A stretch of DNA of 64,000 bases from Mallotus nudiflorus. Lineage: Eukaryota; Streptophyta; Magnoliopsida; Malpighiales; Euphorbiaceae. Where the stretch lies: positions 496,001 to 560,000 of the forward strand of contig CANTUR010000652.1 of assembly GCA_947683625.1 (NCBI GenBank), in the 5' to 3' direction. Shown in pieces: positions 11,215 through 22,376 of the stretch. The translations under genes and the position numbers were made by a program. Under the pieces are notes generated by a model. It had not been told where the DNA came from, made no database searches, and saw only the letters and a list, made by a program, of their open reading frames with translations. The first letter of the stretch is position 1. Every line of letters begins with the position of its first letter.

Positions 11215-12125
11215 AGTGTTTGATAAGTCTCACTGTATTTCCTGCTGAACATCTAGTGGACTTTATGCAAATGAGTTTCGCTATATTCCCTGTGGGACAT
11301 TTAGCAATGATAAATTGAAAACTTGCTATAGTTCCTATGGAACGTCTAGCAATGATGAATTTTGTTATATTCCTTGTGGAACGTCTAACAATGTACACTA
11401 TATTCCCTGTGGGATGTCTAGTGTAGATGAATTGAAATTTCATTATATTCTTTGTGGGACGTCTAACGATGCATACTATATTACCTGTGGGACATCTAGT
11501 GGAGTTGAATTAAATTTCTTTATATTTAGTATTAGACGTCTAATGATGCACACTATATTCCCTATGGAACGTCTAGTGTAGTTGAATTGAATTTTATTAT
11601 ATTCCCTGTGGGACATCTAACGATGCATACTATATTCCTTGTGGGACGTCTAGTGTAGTTAAATTGAATTTCATTATATTCCCTGTGAGACGTCTAACGG
11701 TGCACACTATATTCCCTATGGGACGTCTAACGATGCACACTATATTCCTTGTAGGACGTCTAGTGTAGTTGAATTGAATTTTGTTATATTCCCTATGGGA
11801 CGTCTAACGATGCACACTATATTCCTTGTGGGATGTCTAATGTAGTTGAATTGAATTTTGTTATATTCCCTGTGGGACATCTAATGTAGTTGAATTGAAT
11901 TTTGTTATATTCCCTGTGGGACGTCTAATGATGCATGCTATATTCCCTGTGGGACATCTAGTGTAGCTTAATTGAATTTCATTATATTCCCTATGGGAAA
12001 TCTAACAATGTACACTATATTCCCTGTGGGATGTCTAGTGTAGATGAATTGAAATTTCATTATATTCCATGTATGACGTCTAACAATGCACACTATATTC
12101 CCTATGGGACGTCTAGCACTAATGA
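11215..12125 (-). repeat. Minisatellite with GACGTC cores near the 3' LTR
   Basis: About twenty imperfect copies of the module TATATTCCCTGTGGGACGTC are followed alternately by a long tail (TAGTGTAGTTGAATTGAATT) and a short tail (TAACGATGCACAC). This gives a two-part unit of about 75-80 bp. The array lies just inside the 3' LTR of the nested element. Tandem arrays in the 3' untranslated region of Ogre/Tat elements are known and have been proposed as seeds of satellite DNA. Confidence 0.85.
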
Positions 12126-15100
12126 ATTTGAAAGTTTATGTCATAACTGCTATGCAGTACATAACATAATGAAGTTTATAACTACTATGTAGCACATAAC
12201 ATAATCATTTGAAAATCATATAATAACTACTATGCAACATATGAATCCTTTGATTGAAATGATGCATGTAAAATGCAAAAAATGAATTCTATAATCTTGT
12301 TCTATATTCTATACTTAGTAGAAAATTTAGAATCATAGATTGATTATGCAATTTTAATAATTCAATAAATTATTAATTTAATGAATGTCATAATTTAATT
12401 AGGAACATGTTCCTAATCAGAATGCAATTATGGAGTAAGTTAGATTAAAAGAACTTGAATTCATTTGCACACAAAAGTAATGGACTAAAGTGGAATACAC
12501 TACACTCGATCATGTAGTATTGATTGATCTATATGATTATACTGCAATCCCTAATTGCTCACAATTAGCTACAACCCTTTCATTGCTCATTGATGATGAT
12601 GTAGTCCATAACTGCTTGTTGATGATGCTGTAATCTATAATTGCTTGCAAATTGACTGCAATCCTTTCATTGCTCGCCCTTTGATATTATTATAGTCCAT
12701 AACTGCTTATTGATTTTTATCTTTAGTTGTTTGAGTCAAATGCTTTAAATTCTTTATGCTGATTAATTTTAATTCCATAATGCATTTCCTTCTAGTTTTA
12801 TAATTCCTGCAGACATATTGAAGTTAGTTTCAATCATGATGAATGTATAAAAGTACATTATAATGTTGAAAATTTAGCATGTACTTAACAAATCTCACTA
12901 TTTTTTATTTTCATGACTGTCACTTATTTACCATTTGTAAAGGTCAGAGGCATTCTTAAGCATTTTATGCTGAGAGTATAGCATTTACTAAGTGAAGATC
13001 TTACTTCCACACCTAATTTTAGGGAGAATTTGCTAAACAAAACTTGTGGAAATTAAGCATAAAATATTGAATTTAGAGTATCAAAATAGTCTTTGAATTA
13101 TTTTTGTGCTTTTCTTCCTTATCCAAGTATTCCCCCGCCTTTCTCATATTACTCAGCATGGATACTGTTGGAAAGGTCTTTTGGATACTCATACTCTTAC
13201 AGAGCGTTTGAGTAAATAGAGCAAGTTTTTTTTAATTTTATTCTTTTTAATATGGGTCATCTTTTAGTATTCCCCCGCCTTTCTTGTATTACTTAGCGTG
13301 TATACCGCCAAAAGTTCATGTTAATACTCTTGCTCACTTTTGGGCATTGGAGTACATTATGCTTGCTGTTAGTCTGATTCTCCTCTTAGTGTTCCCCCAC
13401 TTTTCTTATATTACTCAGCATGGATACCATTAAGGGATTTGTACTTGTACTCATTTCTGAGCATTGGAGTAGATTATGTGCACATTTATTATTCAAAAGA
13501 CTAAAATGACACTTCAAAATTCAGCCAATTTATACTGTAAGTCCATAGATTTTGTCTTGGCATACTCTTCCCCTCATTTAGGTGTAAAGTAAGCATTAGA
13601 TTGATTAGAGTTTTAGAAATTCTCAGCATAGAACTATCAATAAGACATCTGAATTCTGCAAGGCTAATAAAAGAAAGCCACTAAAATCAAAGGTCATGAG
13701 ATAACTTTTTGCATATGATGTCATGAAGTGGCTAAATTTACTCTCAATTTTATAAATTTTCCTTGTACTTCACTACAGAGTCAAAATAGATAAAGTTACA
13801 CTACTTCCCTTTGCTATTTATCAGGCTGTTTGTTACACAGAGTGAGGTTTTGATGAGTGATTAGCATTTGCTATCCTGGTAATTCTTTTTGATGTATAGA
13901 TTCCTTTCCTCTTCTTCATTCTCTTTTATTTTCCCTCTATAAAATACCATAAGTTAGTATGGTTTATTTGTAAGTGAAGGAATTTTTTCAAAATACAATG
14001 TTGTTCTTTTGCATTTTTCCCTTTTTGATTGTGGTGATGATGTCTCTAGTCGCAGGGTCACGATATTCTGCCATCAAAATTGTGGCTTTATTCTGTTGAT
14101 GCTATGGTAGAGGGCCTCATTCCTTTTCCCAATGTTTCCTACAAAAGAAAATATTTAGGAGTTAAAGGTTTTTATTTCATAATCAAAGAATTTTTCAGAG
14201 TGCATTCGTCTCAAGTTTTGAGTGCATTGTTCCCTTTTTAGGGCCAAGCTTATGTATTGCTGACATGTTGGACCTTCTTGTTACCATATTCCATACCCTA
14301 CAATGGTCTAACTTTTGTGGAGATATATTCCAAATGATGCTCCCGATGAGACTATAGAGATGGATGCTGAGTTTGAGGAGCTTGAAAGTCTTATCCAGCC
14401 TCTTGAGGTCACTAGGATGATGCTTCTTGGTAATATTACTTCTTTTATTTTCATTCCTTCAGATGCTTTACCTGTGAATACTCTGACTACTTTCCTATAC
14501 TTTTATAACACTAATCTCGAATGTTAGTAGCAAAGTGTTTGGACAATCTTGACTAGGCTCAAAGACTTTATTATGTAAAGAAAGTATTTCACAACAAATG
14601 TATGCATGTTATACATAACATGCATGATCCTAATAGGTCTTCTATTTGGAGCAAAGCTATGTTCGTAGCTTGGAGTGTGAGAATGAGGTGCCTCATCAAC
14701 AGCTTGTAGGTTCAAGCATTTGATGTTTCATTGTTGGTACTTCTAATGTCTGAGCTTCTGATATAGCCTATCGGACAAATAACCAAGCGAGCAAGTGGGA
14801 TCTATGGCTTTACACTAGAGCTCATGATTGACCGATGCACTATTGAACTTTTCTTTTTGTTACTGTTTCTGCTATATGATAACTGTTATATCTATATGCT
14901 TGTAGTATACTCCTTTCTGCCTTGAGATAATTTTCACTAACTTTGAAGTTCTACTATTGTATTTACCATTTTGCCCCCAGCTTTGTTTTGAATTCATCCT
15001 AGCAATCACTTTCTTCATGTGCATAAGAGACTCAGTTTGGTCATTTATTGTTGTTAGCCCTTTGTCTTACTAACCCTATTAGCTGCAATCTCATGTATTG

Positions 15101-15900
15101 AAGATGCATAGGAGTGGGCGAACTGATTGAAGCAAATTCTAGATAATGAAATCAATTGGACTTGCACTTCGAAGAATTCTTGAGAAAAATATAAGACTTG
15201 ATGTTGATAGTTAAAATGTATAGGTTGAAAAGCATGTTACTGAGCGACTAGGATTCTTAAGGTATAAGGGGATGCTAGGCTTATAAGGAAAATTACAAAA
15301 GAAGTGGCAAAAAGAAAACATAACTAAAATAGTGATCTCATAGTTTTGATTTAGCTTTCATCATATATTGTTTTTCCATTTAGATACTTATGCAATATGA
15401 TAAAGACCAATATGTGATGTTTGAACAAAAATTTAAAATTTAATTTTAATCATTCATTAGGGCAAAAATGAGAACATTCATTACATCACATGATATATCT
15501 CATGTTATCAGTCAGTCATGAATTTTCCTCTCTAATTTTTATCTTACTATTCTTTCTTTCTCTTCTTTTTTTCTCTCTTTATTCTCTTTTTGTTTTTTTT
15601 CTCTTTTTTATTTTTTTATTTTTTTATTTTTCTCACATTTCCTATCTTCGGAAGTTACATCATGTGATATATGTATGTTCTTTGAATTTGCATTTATACC
15701 TATGCTGAATGAATTTAATTAAATTAAATTTATGTCAAACAAGCAAATGTAATCACTATTATAATGCACAGTACCATTAGGATGTACATCACATAAGCAA
15801 GCATAATCCGAATTTATATCATCGATCACTAGAAACTAAAATTTTATTCAATGAGATAATGAAAAATATTATTTCCTATTCTAAATGCTAGTGATGTTGA
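12126..15900 (-). other. Non-coding internal region of the nested element
   Basis: This 3.8-kb stretch lies between the protease linker and the minisatellite. No RT, RNase H or integrase motif is visible on either strand. It holds three diverged direct repeats of about 125-135 bp at roughly 13125-13500. Each begins TATTCCCCCGCCTTTCT or similar, followed by ATTACTCAGCATGGATAC. It also holds a pyrimidine-rich tract at 15535-15640. On the + strand, 14315-14440 has an acidic open stretch (see findings), which I could not identify. Confidence 0.6.
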
Positions 15901-15903
15901 GTC

Positions 15904-16529
15904 TCATAGTGGTTGTCTTTGAGGTGGTTGACATAACAACTCTTTACCAGCAATACGATGCATCCTCTCAGCTGCCAGCTTCATCACTTCCTCTTTGTTG
16001 TCCTTTATCAGATTCTCCATAATCTGCTCATTGAAGATCTCAAACCTAGGGACATCTGCTCCATAAACACTGACTGATTCCTTAGCTCTCAGATAGTATT
16101 TGACTTCCCCTGGCTTAATGAAGTTCTGACTTAAGGGACCAACTTTTGTATAAAGCTTCCTCTTTTCTGTATTAAATCTCTTCCTTGCCCTTCTACCTTT
16201 TGGCTTTGCTTCCCCTGTAAAACCCAATCCTATTGTGTCATCTTGATTTTTAAATCCTGGGAATTCTCCTTGTTCATTCTTCCCCAGTCCTTATCCAAAA
16301 ACTGGTAATTCATATTCTCCATCATTTTTGCTACTCTCGAACCCATTTCAGTCCCATCAAATATCCTAACAATCTGGAAACCAGGCGGAACACACACTTG
16401 TTTCTGTTTATCAAGTATAGCTGCCACAGCTGCATTGGTTCTAGGTTCTATTGTCACAACTTCTCCTTTATAAGGGAATTTTTCTTTTAATACATAGTTG
16501 AGGGTACTCCTCCTAGGATATGAAACCAC
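15904..16529 (-). pseudogene. Post-protease linker of the nested gag-only element
   Basis: Two minus-strand frames, 16230-16529 and 15904-16227, continue the polyprotein after the protease with small frame changes. The first contains FPYKGEVVTIEP, which follows the protease in Tat elements. It continues with PPGFQIVRIF and MGSRVAKMMENMNYQFL, a place where other Tat elements carry a G-patch-like segment. The second is Lys/Arg-rich (KPKGRRARKRF) and ends in a Gln/Pro tail before a stop. The coding capacity of the element ends here, with no RT following. A basic end may help nucleic acid binding; this is inference. Confidence 0.6.
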
Positions 16530-16885
16530 GGCCTTCCCAATAGTAGGGCATAGGTGACAAGGATGTCCAACACAGTAAATTCAACAGTCAACTCTATGGG
16601 CCCTGTTTTGACCAAAGCCTGAAATCCTCCCTCCACATTCTTGGTACTGTCATCGTAAGCTCTGATTATGAGGTTTGCAGCTCTCAAGTCATCTACTTTC
16701 ATACCCAGATTAAGCAGGATCTTTAGCGAGCATACATTTATAGCTAAACCATCATCCACCATTACAAAGTTGGTTCTCTTCCCTTTTACTTCAGCTGGGA
16801 TAAATAATGCTTTATTATGGTTTCTTCCTTCCAAAGGCATGTCATCATCTGAAAATGTTACCAGCCCATTTTTCTTTTTTATCAC
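16487..16885 (-). CDS. PR: Aspartic protease of the nested gag-only element
   Basis: This is a retropepsin-like protease domain of 132 codons on the minus strand. It begins with TFSDDDMPLEGRNHNKALF, then FVMVDDGLAINVC, which is the catalytic loop. The residue after VDDG is Leu, where the related outer element has Ser. It ends with YALLLGRPWFHILGG. The order and length match the outer element's protease (4577-5158). A frame change follows at the end of the domain (about 16490-16500), which moves the next segment to another frame. Retention of protease with gag but without RT fits an element that makes and matures its own particle. Activity is unlikely given the interrupted polyprotein. Confidence 0.8.
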   Translation of the reverse strand: MIKKKNGLVTFSDDDMPLEGRNHNKALFIPAEVKGKRTNFVMVDDGLAINVCSLKILLNLGMKVDDLRAANLIIRAYDDSTKNVEGGFQALVKTGPIELTVEFTVLDILVTYALLLGRPWFHILGGVPSTMY

Positions 16886-17232
16886 CTTTGCTACTATAGC
16901 CTCAGTGTAGCTGCTGTCTCAATATTCATGTTCGATAGAGCTTTGACAAAAGCTCCTCTATGGCTGCCTAAATGCATAAATAATTCCCAAATACTAACAT
17001 TTGCTTTAGCCTTCTTTAGTTGTTCCAAAATCAAATCCTCTTTCTATTCTTCTTCTATCTCTGCATCTTCTGTTTCTTCTCTTTTCATTACTCTTTCTGT
17101 TTTCTTTTCTATCGCTTTATAATTCTTCCCACTTCTAGTGACATCATTCACTTTAGGATCATCACTCCAAACATCAAAATCGCCTAGGCTTTCCTCATCA
17201 GAGTCATTCCAAATGTCAATAACTCCAATGAT

Positions 17233-19452
17233 TTAGTCTCTTTTCCCATCTTTCCATACTTCCATTGTGCACGTTTCCTTCCTTTTCAGATCTTTCGTAT
17301 TGAGCTTACCTAAATGTTGATTCAACAAATCTTCAACTCCTTTTTGAGACTGTTTAAGAGCTAAAGGTTCATCCTCAAATTCATCACCCCACCTTGTAGG
17401 CATAATTGATTCAATGGGGATGTCAGCAGAAGCAAGTTTAGAATAGAACACTATGTAGTCAAACTTGCCTGAAGGTTATCCAAATAGATCTTCAACTCCT
17501 CTTGGTGACCGCTCAGGAATTTCAGGCTCTTTTTTTACTGGCTTATCATAAAATTCATCTCCCCAACTTGAGAGCTTAATTGATTCAATAGGGATATCAG
17601 CAGAGGGTGGTTTCAAGTAGAATACTCTGTAATCAAACTTGCCTAAGGGTAGGCCCAATAAATCTTCTACTCCTCTCTGTGGCTATCCGAAAGGTCCTCC
17701 ATTGGGTATATGGTTGAGGTCCTTAAAGGAGCTTAGCACTTCTTCTTCGCTAACCCCTGAGTTGATCATCATGGTGGCTGGTGGTGGAACATTTTGGTAG
17801 TCTGGGAAAGCGTTATTTTTGGTGTTTAAGTTGGAATTGGATTTCTTAGGGTCGGTGATTTTTCTAGAGTCTATCAAGTTTTGGATTTCGTGTTTTAGGC
17901 AGATACAATTTTCCATAGGATGGCCAATAGCTTGGTGGAATTTACAGTAACTGTTAGGGTCAAAACCAAGGATATTTGGGTTTGGTGGCTTAGAAAAGGT
18001 TAAGGGTATGAGTAGGCCTTTTTGGATTAGCCTCTCTAGAACTTTGGAGAGTGGTTGGTTGAAGTTGGAGAACCTTCTAGGTTGTTGAACTGCATGCACC
18101 TCTATAACTCAACTAGTACTTCCTTGTTGTATGCCCTTAGTTGGGTAGTTTCAAGTTCCTGTGCCTCTAACAGTTTTCTTTTTCTCACTATCAATTTCCT
18201 TAGCTTGTAACCCATCATCATAAAAATCCACAAAGGTTTTGGGATTCATCATCTGTAGCCTCTCGACCAAATTAGGTGACACATTACAAACTATCATTCT
18301 AACTTGATCCTTTTTAGCAACCTTATTTTTCATCATCCCTGCTTTATTCATGAAACGAGTTAAGAAATTAGAAAAAGACATATTTGATTTCTATTTAGTC
18401 AACTCCAAATCCCTAATTGACACTTCCAATCGAGTGTTATAATCATATTATTTCAAGAATGCAATATATAGTTCCTTCCAATCAACTCTAATAGACTTCT
18501 CTAACCTATGGAACTAATTCACAGCCATTCCTTCCAGGGACATCACAAACAACCTAGTGACTATCGTTAGAGGTGCTTTTGTAGTGCTCATGGTTGTTGT
18601 ATATTGATTCAGATGAATTCTAGGGTCTCTTCTCCCATTAAATTTCTACAGTTGAGGCATTTTGAATTTTTTAGGCAGCTTGTCACCCTCCATTTGCAAC
18701 ATATCATCAAAGTCAAAAGAATATCTTATTCCTTATCCTCTAATTAGCTCTTCCATCTTGGAAATTTTTTGAGTCAATGCTTGCATTTGCTTGGACTCAA
18801 GGTCTTGAATTAATTCAAGTGATTCTCTTTTTGCCTTTTCTACCATGTAGTTTTTAGTGTCTTCCAATCTCACATCAGTAGCAGGTACATTTCTAGGAGT
18901 AGGTTGCCCCACAACATTATTAATAGTAGGTGGAGGAGCTACAGCAATAGGTGGAGCTCCTACAGTAGGTGGCTATTCAACAGTAGTAGTAGGTGGTTGT
19001 TCAATAACAACAGCAGGTGGTTGTTCAATAATAGCAGCAGGTGGTTGTCCAACAACAGGTTGCACTAGTCCAGCCAAAGCCTGTCTCAGTTCATTTTGCA
19101 TCATAGCTCTCATGTCATCCATTAAAGCTCCCTTAATGTCCTTCAAGGTCCACATCTCTAGTTGTTGTTCCATTTCAATCTGTTTAGTTTGAGCTGATTC
19201 AGCTTCTAGGAATAGTGGATTGATTAGACTCCCCTATACTCTCTCCAGTCTATGAAGAATGCTTTGAGCTATGGACTCTGGACTTAAATCAACTCTGGTC
19301 AATCTGCCACCTCTTCTTCCCCAGACACGAGAAGGCCCAGATGAATCTATGATGGTTGCAAAACAGGGTATTAGTATGATGCACGGACTATATGTATGCA
19401 TGATGCATATGTTTATGCAACACATAATAGGTAGGCACTTAGCAAGTAGCAA
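17233..19452 (-). pseudogene. gag: gag of the nested element: one frame, about a dozen point stops
   Basis: A single minus-strand frame is readable from 19452 to 17233 and is broken only by point stops. It starts SSGPSRVWGRRGGRLTRVDL. A Met/Gln-rich segment and a proline-rich repeat (IEQPPAVVIEQPPTTTVE) follow. The capsid-type core (MPQL, KFNG, DPRIHLNQY) comes next, then MSFSNFLTRFMNKAG. A CHC-type knuckle (YCKFHQAIGHPMENC) lies at about 17915-17960. The linker contains a tandemly repeated block beginning GVEDL. Most stops stand at Gln positions (CAG to TAG or CAA to TAA). No frameshift is seen across 2.2 kb. Gag would form the particle. The true ATG is uncertain and may lie near 19365. Confidence 0.85.
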
Positions 19453-20147
19453 GTATCAAGAAGCAATCAACAAGCAACATGCAAGTATAAGCCTTCCAAC
19501 CTTATTCCTCCCACACACGTGTTCAATGGCGAGTTTCTTTTCCTAGGATTTTTTTATCTTGGCCTTCATATCAACAGGGGATATTAAAAGCCGATGTGCA
19601 TGCCAAATCTCTCTTAAAAGAAAAAGCATAGAAGCAATATTTCTAAATATAAAGGTCTAGCCTAATCCTTATTAGCTTGAATGAGCTTTAAAGGTATAGG
19701 CCTAGGCTTTTATAAATAGAAATACCTCATGGAAATTCAAACAAACAAGCACTTTGGATGAAGATCCTAGGGAAGTAACTAGGCCATTATATGTGGTTAG
19801 GGTTCGATGAAAAGTTAAGGTTCCCTTAGCAAGATGCTCTCCATTATGGACTTTGAGTTACAGGCCAAGGTCAGAGGGGCCCAGCATCCTTTACTAACTT
19901 AAGAGAAGATTACCCCCCTTAAGGACTTAGTTTAAAGAATCTGGTCAGATGAGCCTGATAATCTCTCTTGAACTGAGTTAAGGCTAAGAGTGATGGTTAG
20001 CCAATCTATAACTTCATGAAGCTAGTGGAATCATGGAATCATAAACCAACGCCATCGGTTTAGAAGGGACATGTAGAATGAATGCAATAATGAAATAATA
20101 ATCGATAAAACAATTCTAAAGAACACAAGTAGAATCAGTATCTCTTA

Positions 20148-20165
20148 TCCCCAGTGGAGTCACCA
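20148..20165 (-). promoter_or_regulatory. Primer binding site of the nested element
   Basis: On the minus strand this reads TGGTGACTCCACTGGGGA, one base inside the 5' LTR end (CTACA). It differs from the outer element's PBS at two positions. A shared PBS suggests the same tRNA primer, and so possible use of the same enzymes. Confidence 0.85.
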
Positions 20166-20166
20166 C

Positions 20167-22258
20167 TGTAGACAGCAGGGTTTAGCGCGCGTCCAAGATT
20201 TTAGCAACCACGACATTATTTAGGCTCAAGGCCTTAGAGAACACACTAATCACTGTCATAAAGACATGGCATAGAGATAAGGAGTCACCACCCAGGGTAA
20301 TAATTAGGACAAATAGAAAAGGTGGTACTCGATTCTTTAAGAGAAAGCTAGCACCACAACTAGGAGATTCTAGATACGAAATACTAACTTCTCTTAGTCT
20401 CATGTTCATTTAGAATAATTTTATAGATGATTATTTCATCCTCTAATTACATGCAATTTTATTAAACCCTATTTGACATCCATCTAACCCAAAAGGTGAC
20501 AAGTCAATAAAATTACAAGTAAAAAATGCACTCAAGATCCCGTTGTTCCTAAGTCTAAACTATATTAATTTTATTAAAAAGTTAGCTAGATTTACATTTT
20601 ATTTAGAAGTGCGAAATGGACTAAAGGTGGGCTTACATTTTTATTAAGTAGTGAGCCTAGATCTATTTATTTTAGTTTGTCTAAGGAATGGGCTTAAGTC
20701 TATTGCCTAAGTCTAACTTGGTTTTATTTTAAGTGAAATGTGGACCTAGGTCTATTTATTTTAAGAGAAATGAAATTAAATGGGCTGAGCTAAGTCTAAA
20801 CAATTTTAATTAACTAAGCGGGCCTAAAATCTAATTATCCTAACGGGCCTATGTTGATTTTAATTATTTAAAAACCTAAATCATTTTTTCAGCCTATTTA
20901 TTAAGTGTGTTAGATCTAAACATGGGCTTGGGGCCCAAAAGGATAAAAACATAAAAAAACAATCCCAAAACAAATAAAACACAAAAAAAATGGATCAAAT
21001 AAACATTATAGTGATCTTCTAAAAAACCCTAAATTAATTACATGCAAACCCTAATTTAAGCTACTACCACCATTAATTTTAATTGATTTTTTTTACCCAA
21101 TTGAATCTAATTACTAATCAATTTTAAAGTATAGAAAATTAAAATTTTCACTATTCACTATTACAAACTATGTACAAAAATTAAATTTAAATGATTATAC
21201 ACCCAGAAATTAAAATAACTACACATAACACAAAAAATGGAAAAAAAAATAAAGATAAAACCCTAAATTATACTAGAAAACAACACAGGTTCTTCCATGG
21301 CATTCCATGGACCTTCTGTTCAATTTAAATATAGCAGTATCCTCCTTAATCCATATGCATATATCAAAACAAAAAAAAACACAAGTAATAAGATTAGTAG
21401 TGAAATTAAACAATAAAAAAGAATAACAGAATAAAAGAAAAATCACAAAAAGAAAATAATAGAAAGAATAAAAAATGAAATAGAAAATAACACTGATGAT
21501 TTAGATGCTATGCAAATGCCCTTTTTTGGCCCCTTAGATTAGGATTTTCATCGTTGAAATTGACTCAGTATTGGTTTGATTCTGGACTAGGACTAAAAAA
21601 ATGTTGGATCGTCCTCGTTAAATGAACTGTAAAAATTAGGGTTTTGAAAGAACAGAAGAAATCAAAGTTTGATCTACGAATGTGTGAGTTCTTCTTAGTT
21701 CCTCTATCTATGTAAAAAAATCCTCCTCTTTTTTTCCACACACTCATGAAGACTCTGCTTTTAAATGCAGAGTCTGCATATACTGACTTCCTCTAAAGGA
21801 GGAATGGACTGATGATCAGATAGTGTTTGTTTGTTTTATTTCAAAAATCTTTTGCATTTAAAAAAGACCTTATCATATAATCATAAAGATAAAATTTGAA
21901 TTTTCAACCAATCAAAACACTGAAAAAATCGACAAAAAATAAGAAAAAATACGAGAAAAATTAAAAAGGACTTATTGCACGTCGACACTACACAATGCCG
22001 ACCGACATTGTATAATGCTGATCGGCATTGTGTAATTCCTATCGACATTACACCAATGTCGATCCTAAAATTTTTTTTAACTTTTAATTACCAAAAGACC
22101 TTGAAAAATTACTTATTTGTAATTAAATCCTAAAAACATTGCAGTTTAGTCCCTAAAATATAGAAAATCAACAACCAAGTTCAATTTTTGAATAAATTTC
22201 ATCATAGGGTCTTACATTGTAATTGTGCACAATTGCATCCTGAAATTGGGTACTTACA
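20167..22258 (-). repeat. 5' LTR of the nested gag-only element
   Basis: Pairs with 8890-11078. On the minus strand it starts TGTAAGTACCC at 22258 and ends CTACA at 20167. It carries CCATGGCATTCCATGG at 21295-21310 and a shorter palindromic array at about 21976-22065. Differences from its partner are frequent and mostly transitions, so the insertion is not recent. Confidence 0.9.
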
Positions 22259-22376
22259 AGGCCTATACTTAGTCAAACATGTTTTATCGAAAGGCACAAT
22301 CAAGCTAATGGATTCTGACAACAACGAATTCTTTGAACCTGTCAATATAGACCGCTTGAAAAAGTACTATGTTTAA
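22259..22376 (+). pseudogene. INT: C-terminal end of the interrupted integrase/pol
   Basis: After the nested element the pol frame resumes. The bases join directly to those left of 8890 and read Asn-Trp-Glu-Gly-Leu-Tyr-Leu-Val-Lys. The segment then continues with SKGTIKLMDSDN and ends NIDRLKKYYV before a TAA. This is the typical end of Tat integrase, an SH3-like region with a GTIKL...LKKYY ending. Continuity across 13.4 kb is direct evidence that the two halves were once one gene. Confidence 0.9.

Larger units (their letters stand above)
8885..22263 (-). mobile_element. Complete nested gag-protease-only LTR element with target duplication
   Basis: The element reads on the minus strand: 5' LTR at 22258-20167, PBS at 20165-20148, gag and protease to about 15904, non-coding sequence, tandem repeats, then a 3' LTR at 11078-8890. 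The flanking five bases are AGGCA (8885-8889) and AGGCC (22259-22263), a 4/5 target duplication in the integrase of the host element. I could not find RT, RNase H or integrase motifs in the 4.8 kb between the protease region and the 3' LTR on either strand. It is therefore probably non-autonomous and dependent on another element, similar to what has been called TR-GAG. Its PBS almost equals that of the surrounding Tat-like element. Confidence 0.88.

Noticed and set aside
11315..11581. Open frames on both strands with Cys/Gly repeats
   Set aside because: Created by the minisatellite unit.
11215..12125. CRISPR-like regularity of repeats
   Set aside because: There are no unique spacers of constant size. 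Units vary and form a plant minisatellite inside an LTR element.
15490..15708. Hydrophobic + frame resembling a membrane protein
   Set aside because: Driven by a T/C-rich tract; Leu/Phe/Ser only.
18857..19192. Gly/Val-rich + frame of 111 codons
   Set aside because: It is the opposite strand of the proline-rich gag segment, whose minus frame fits the neighbouring domains.
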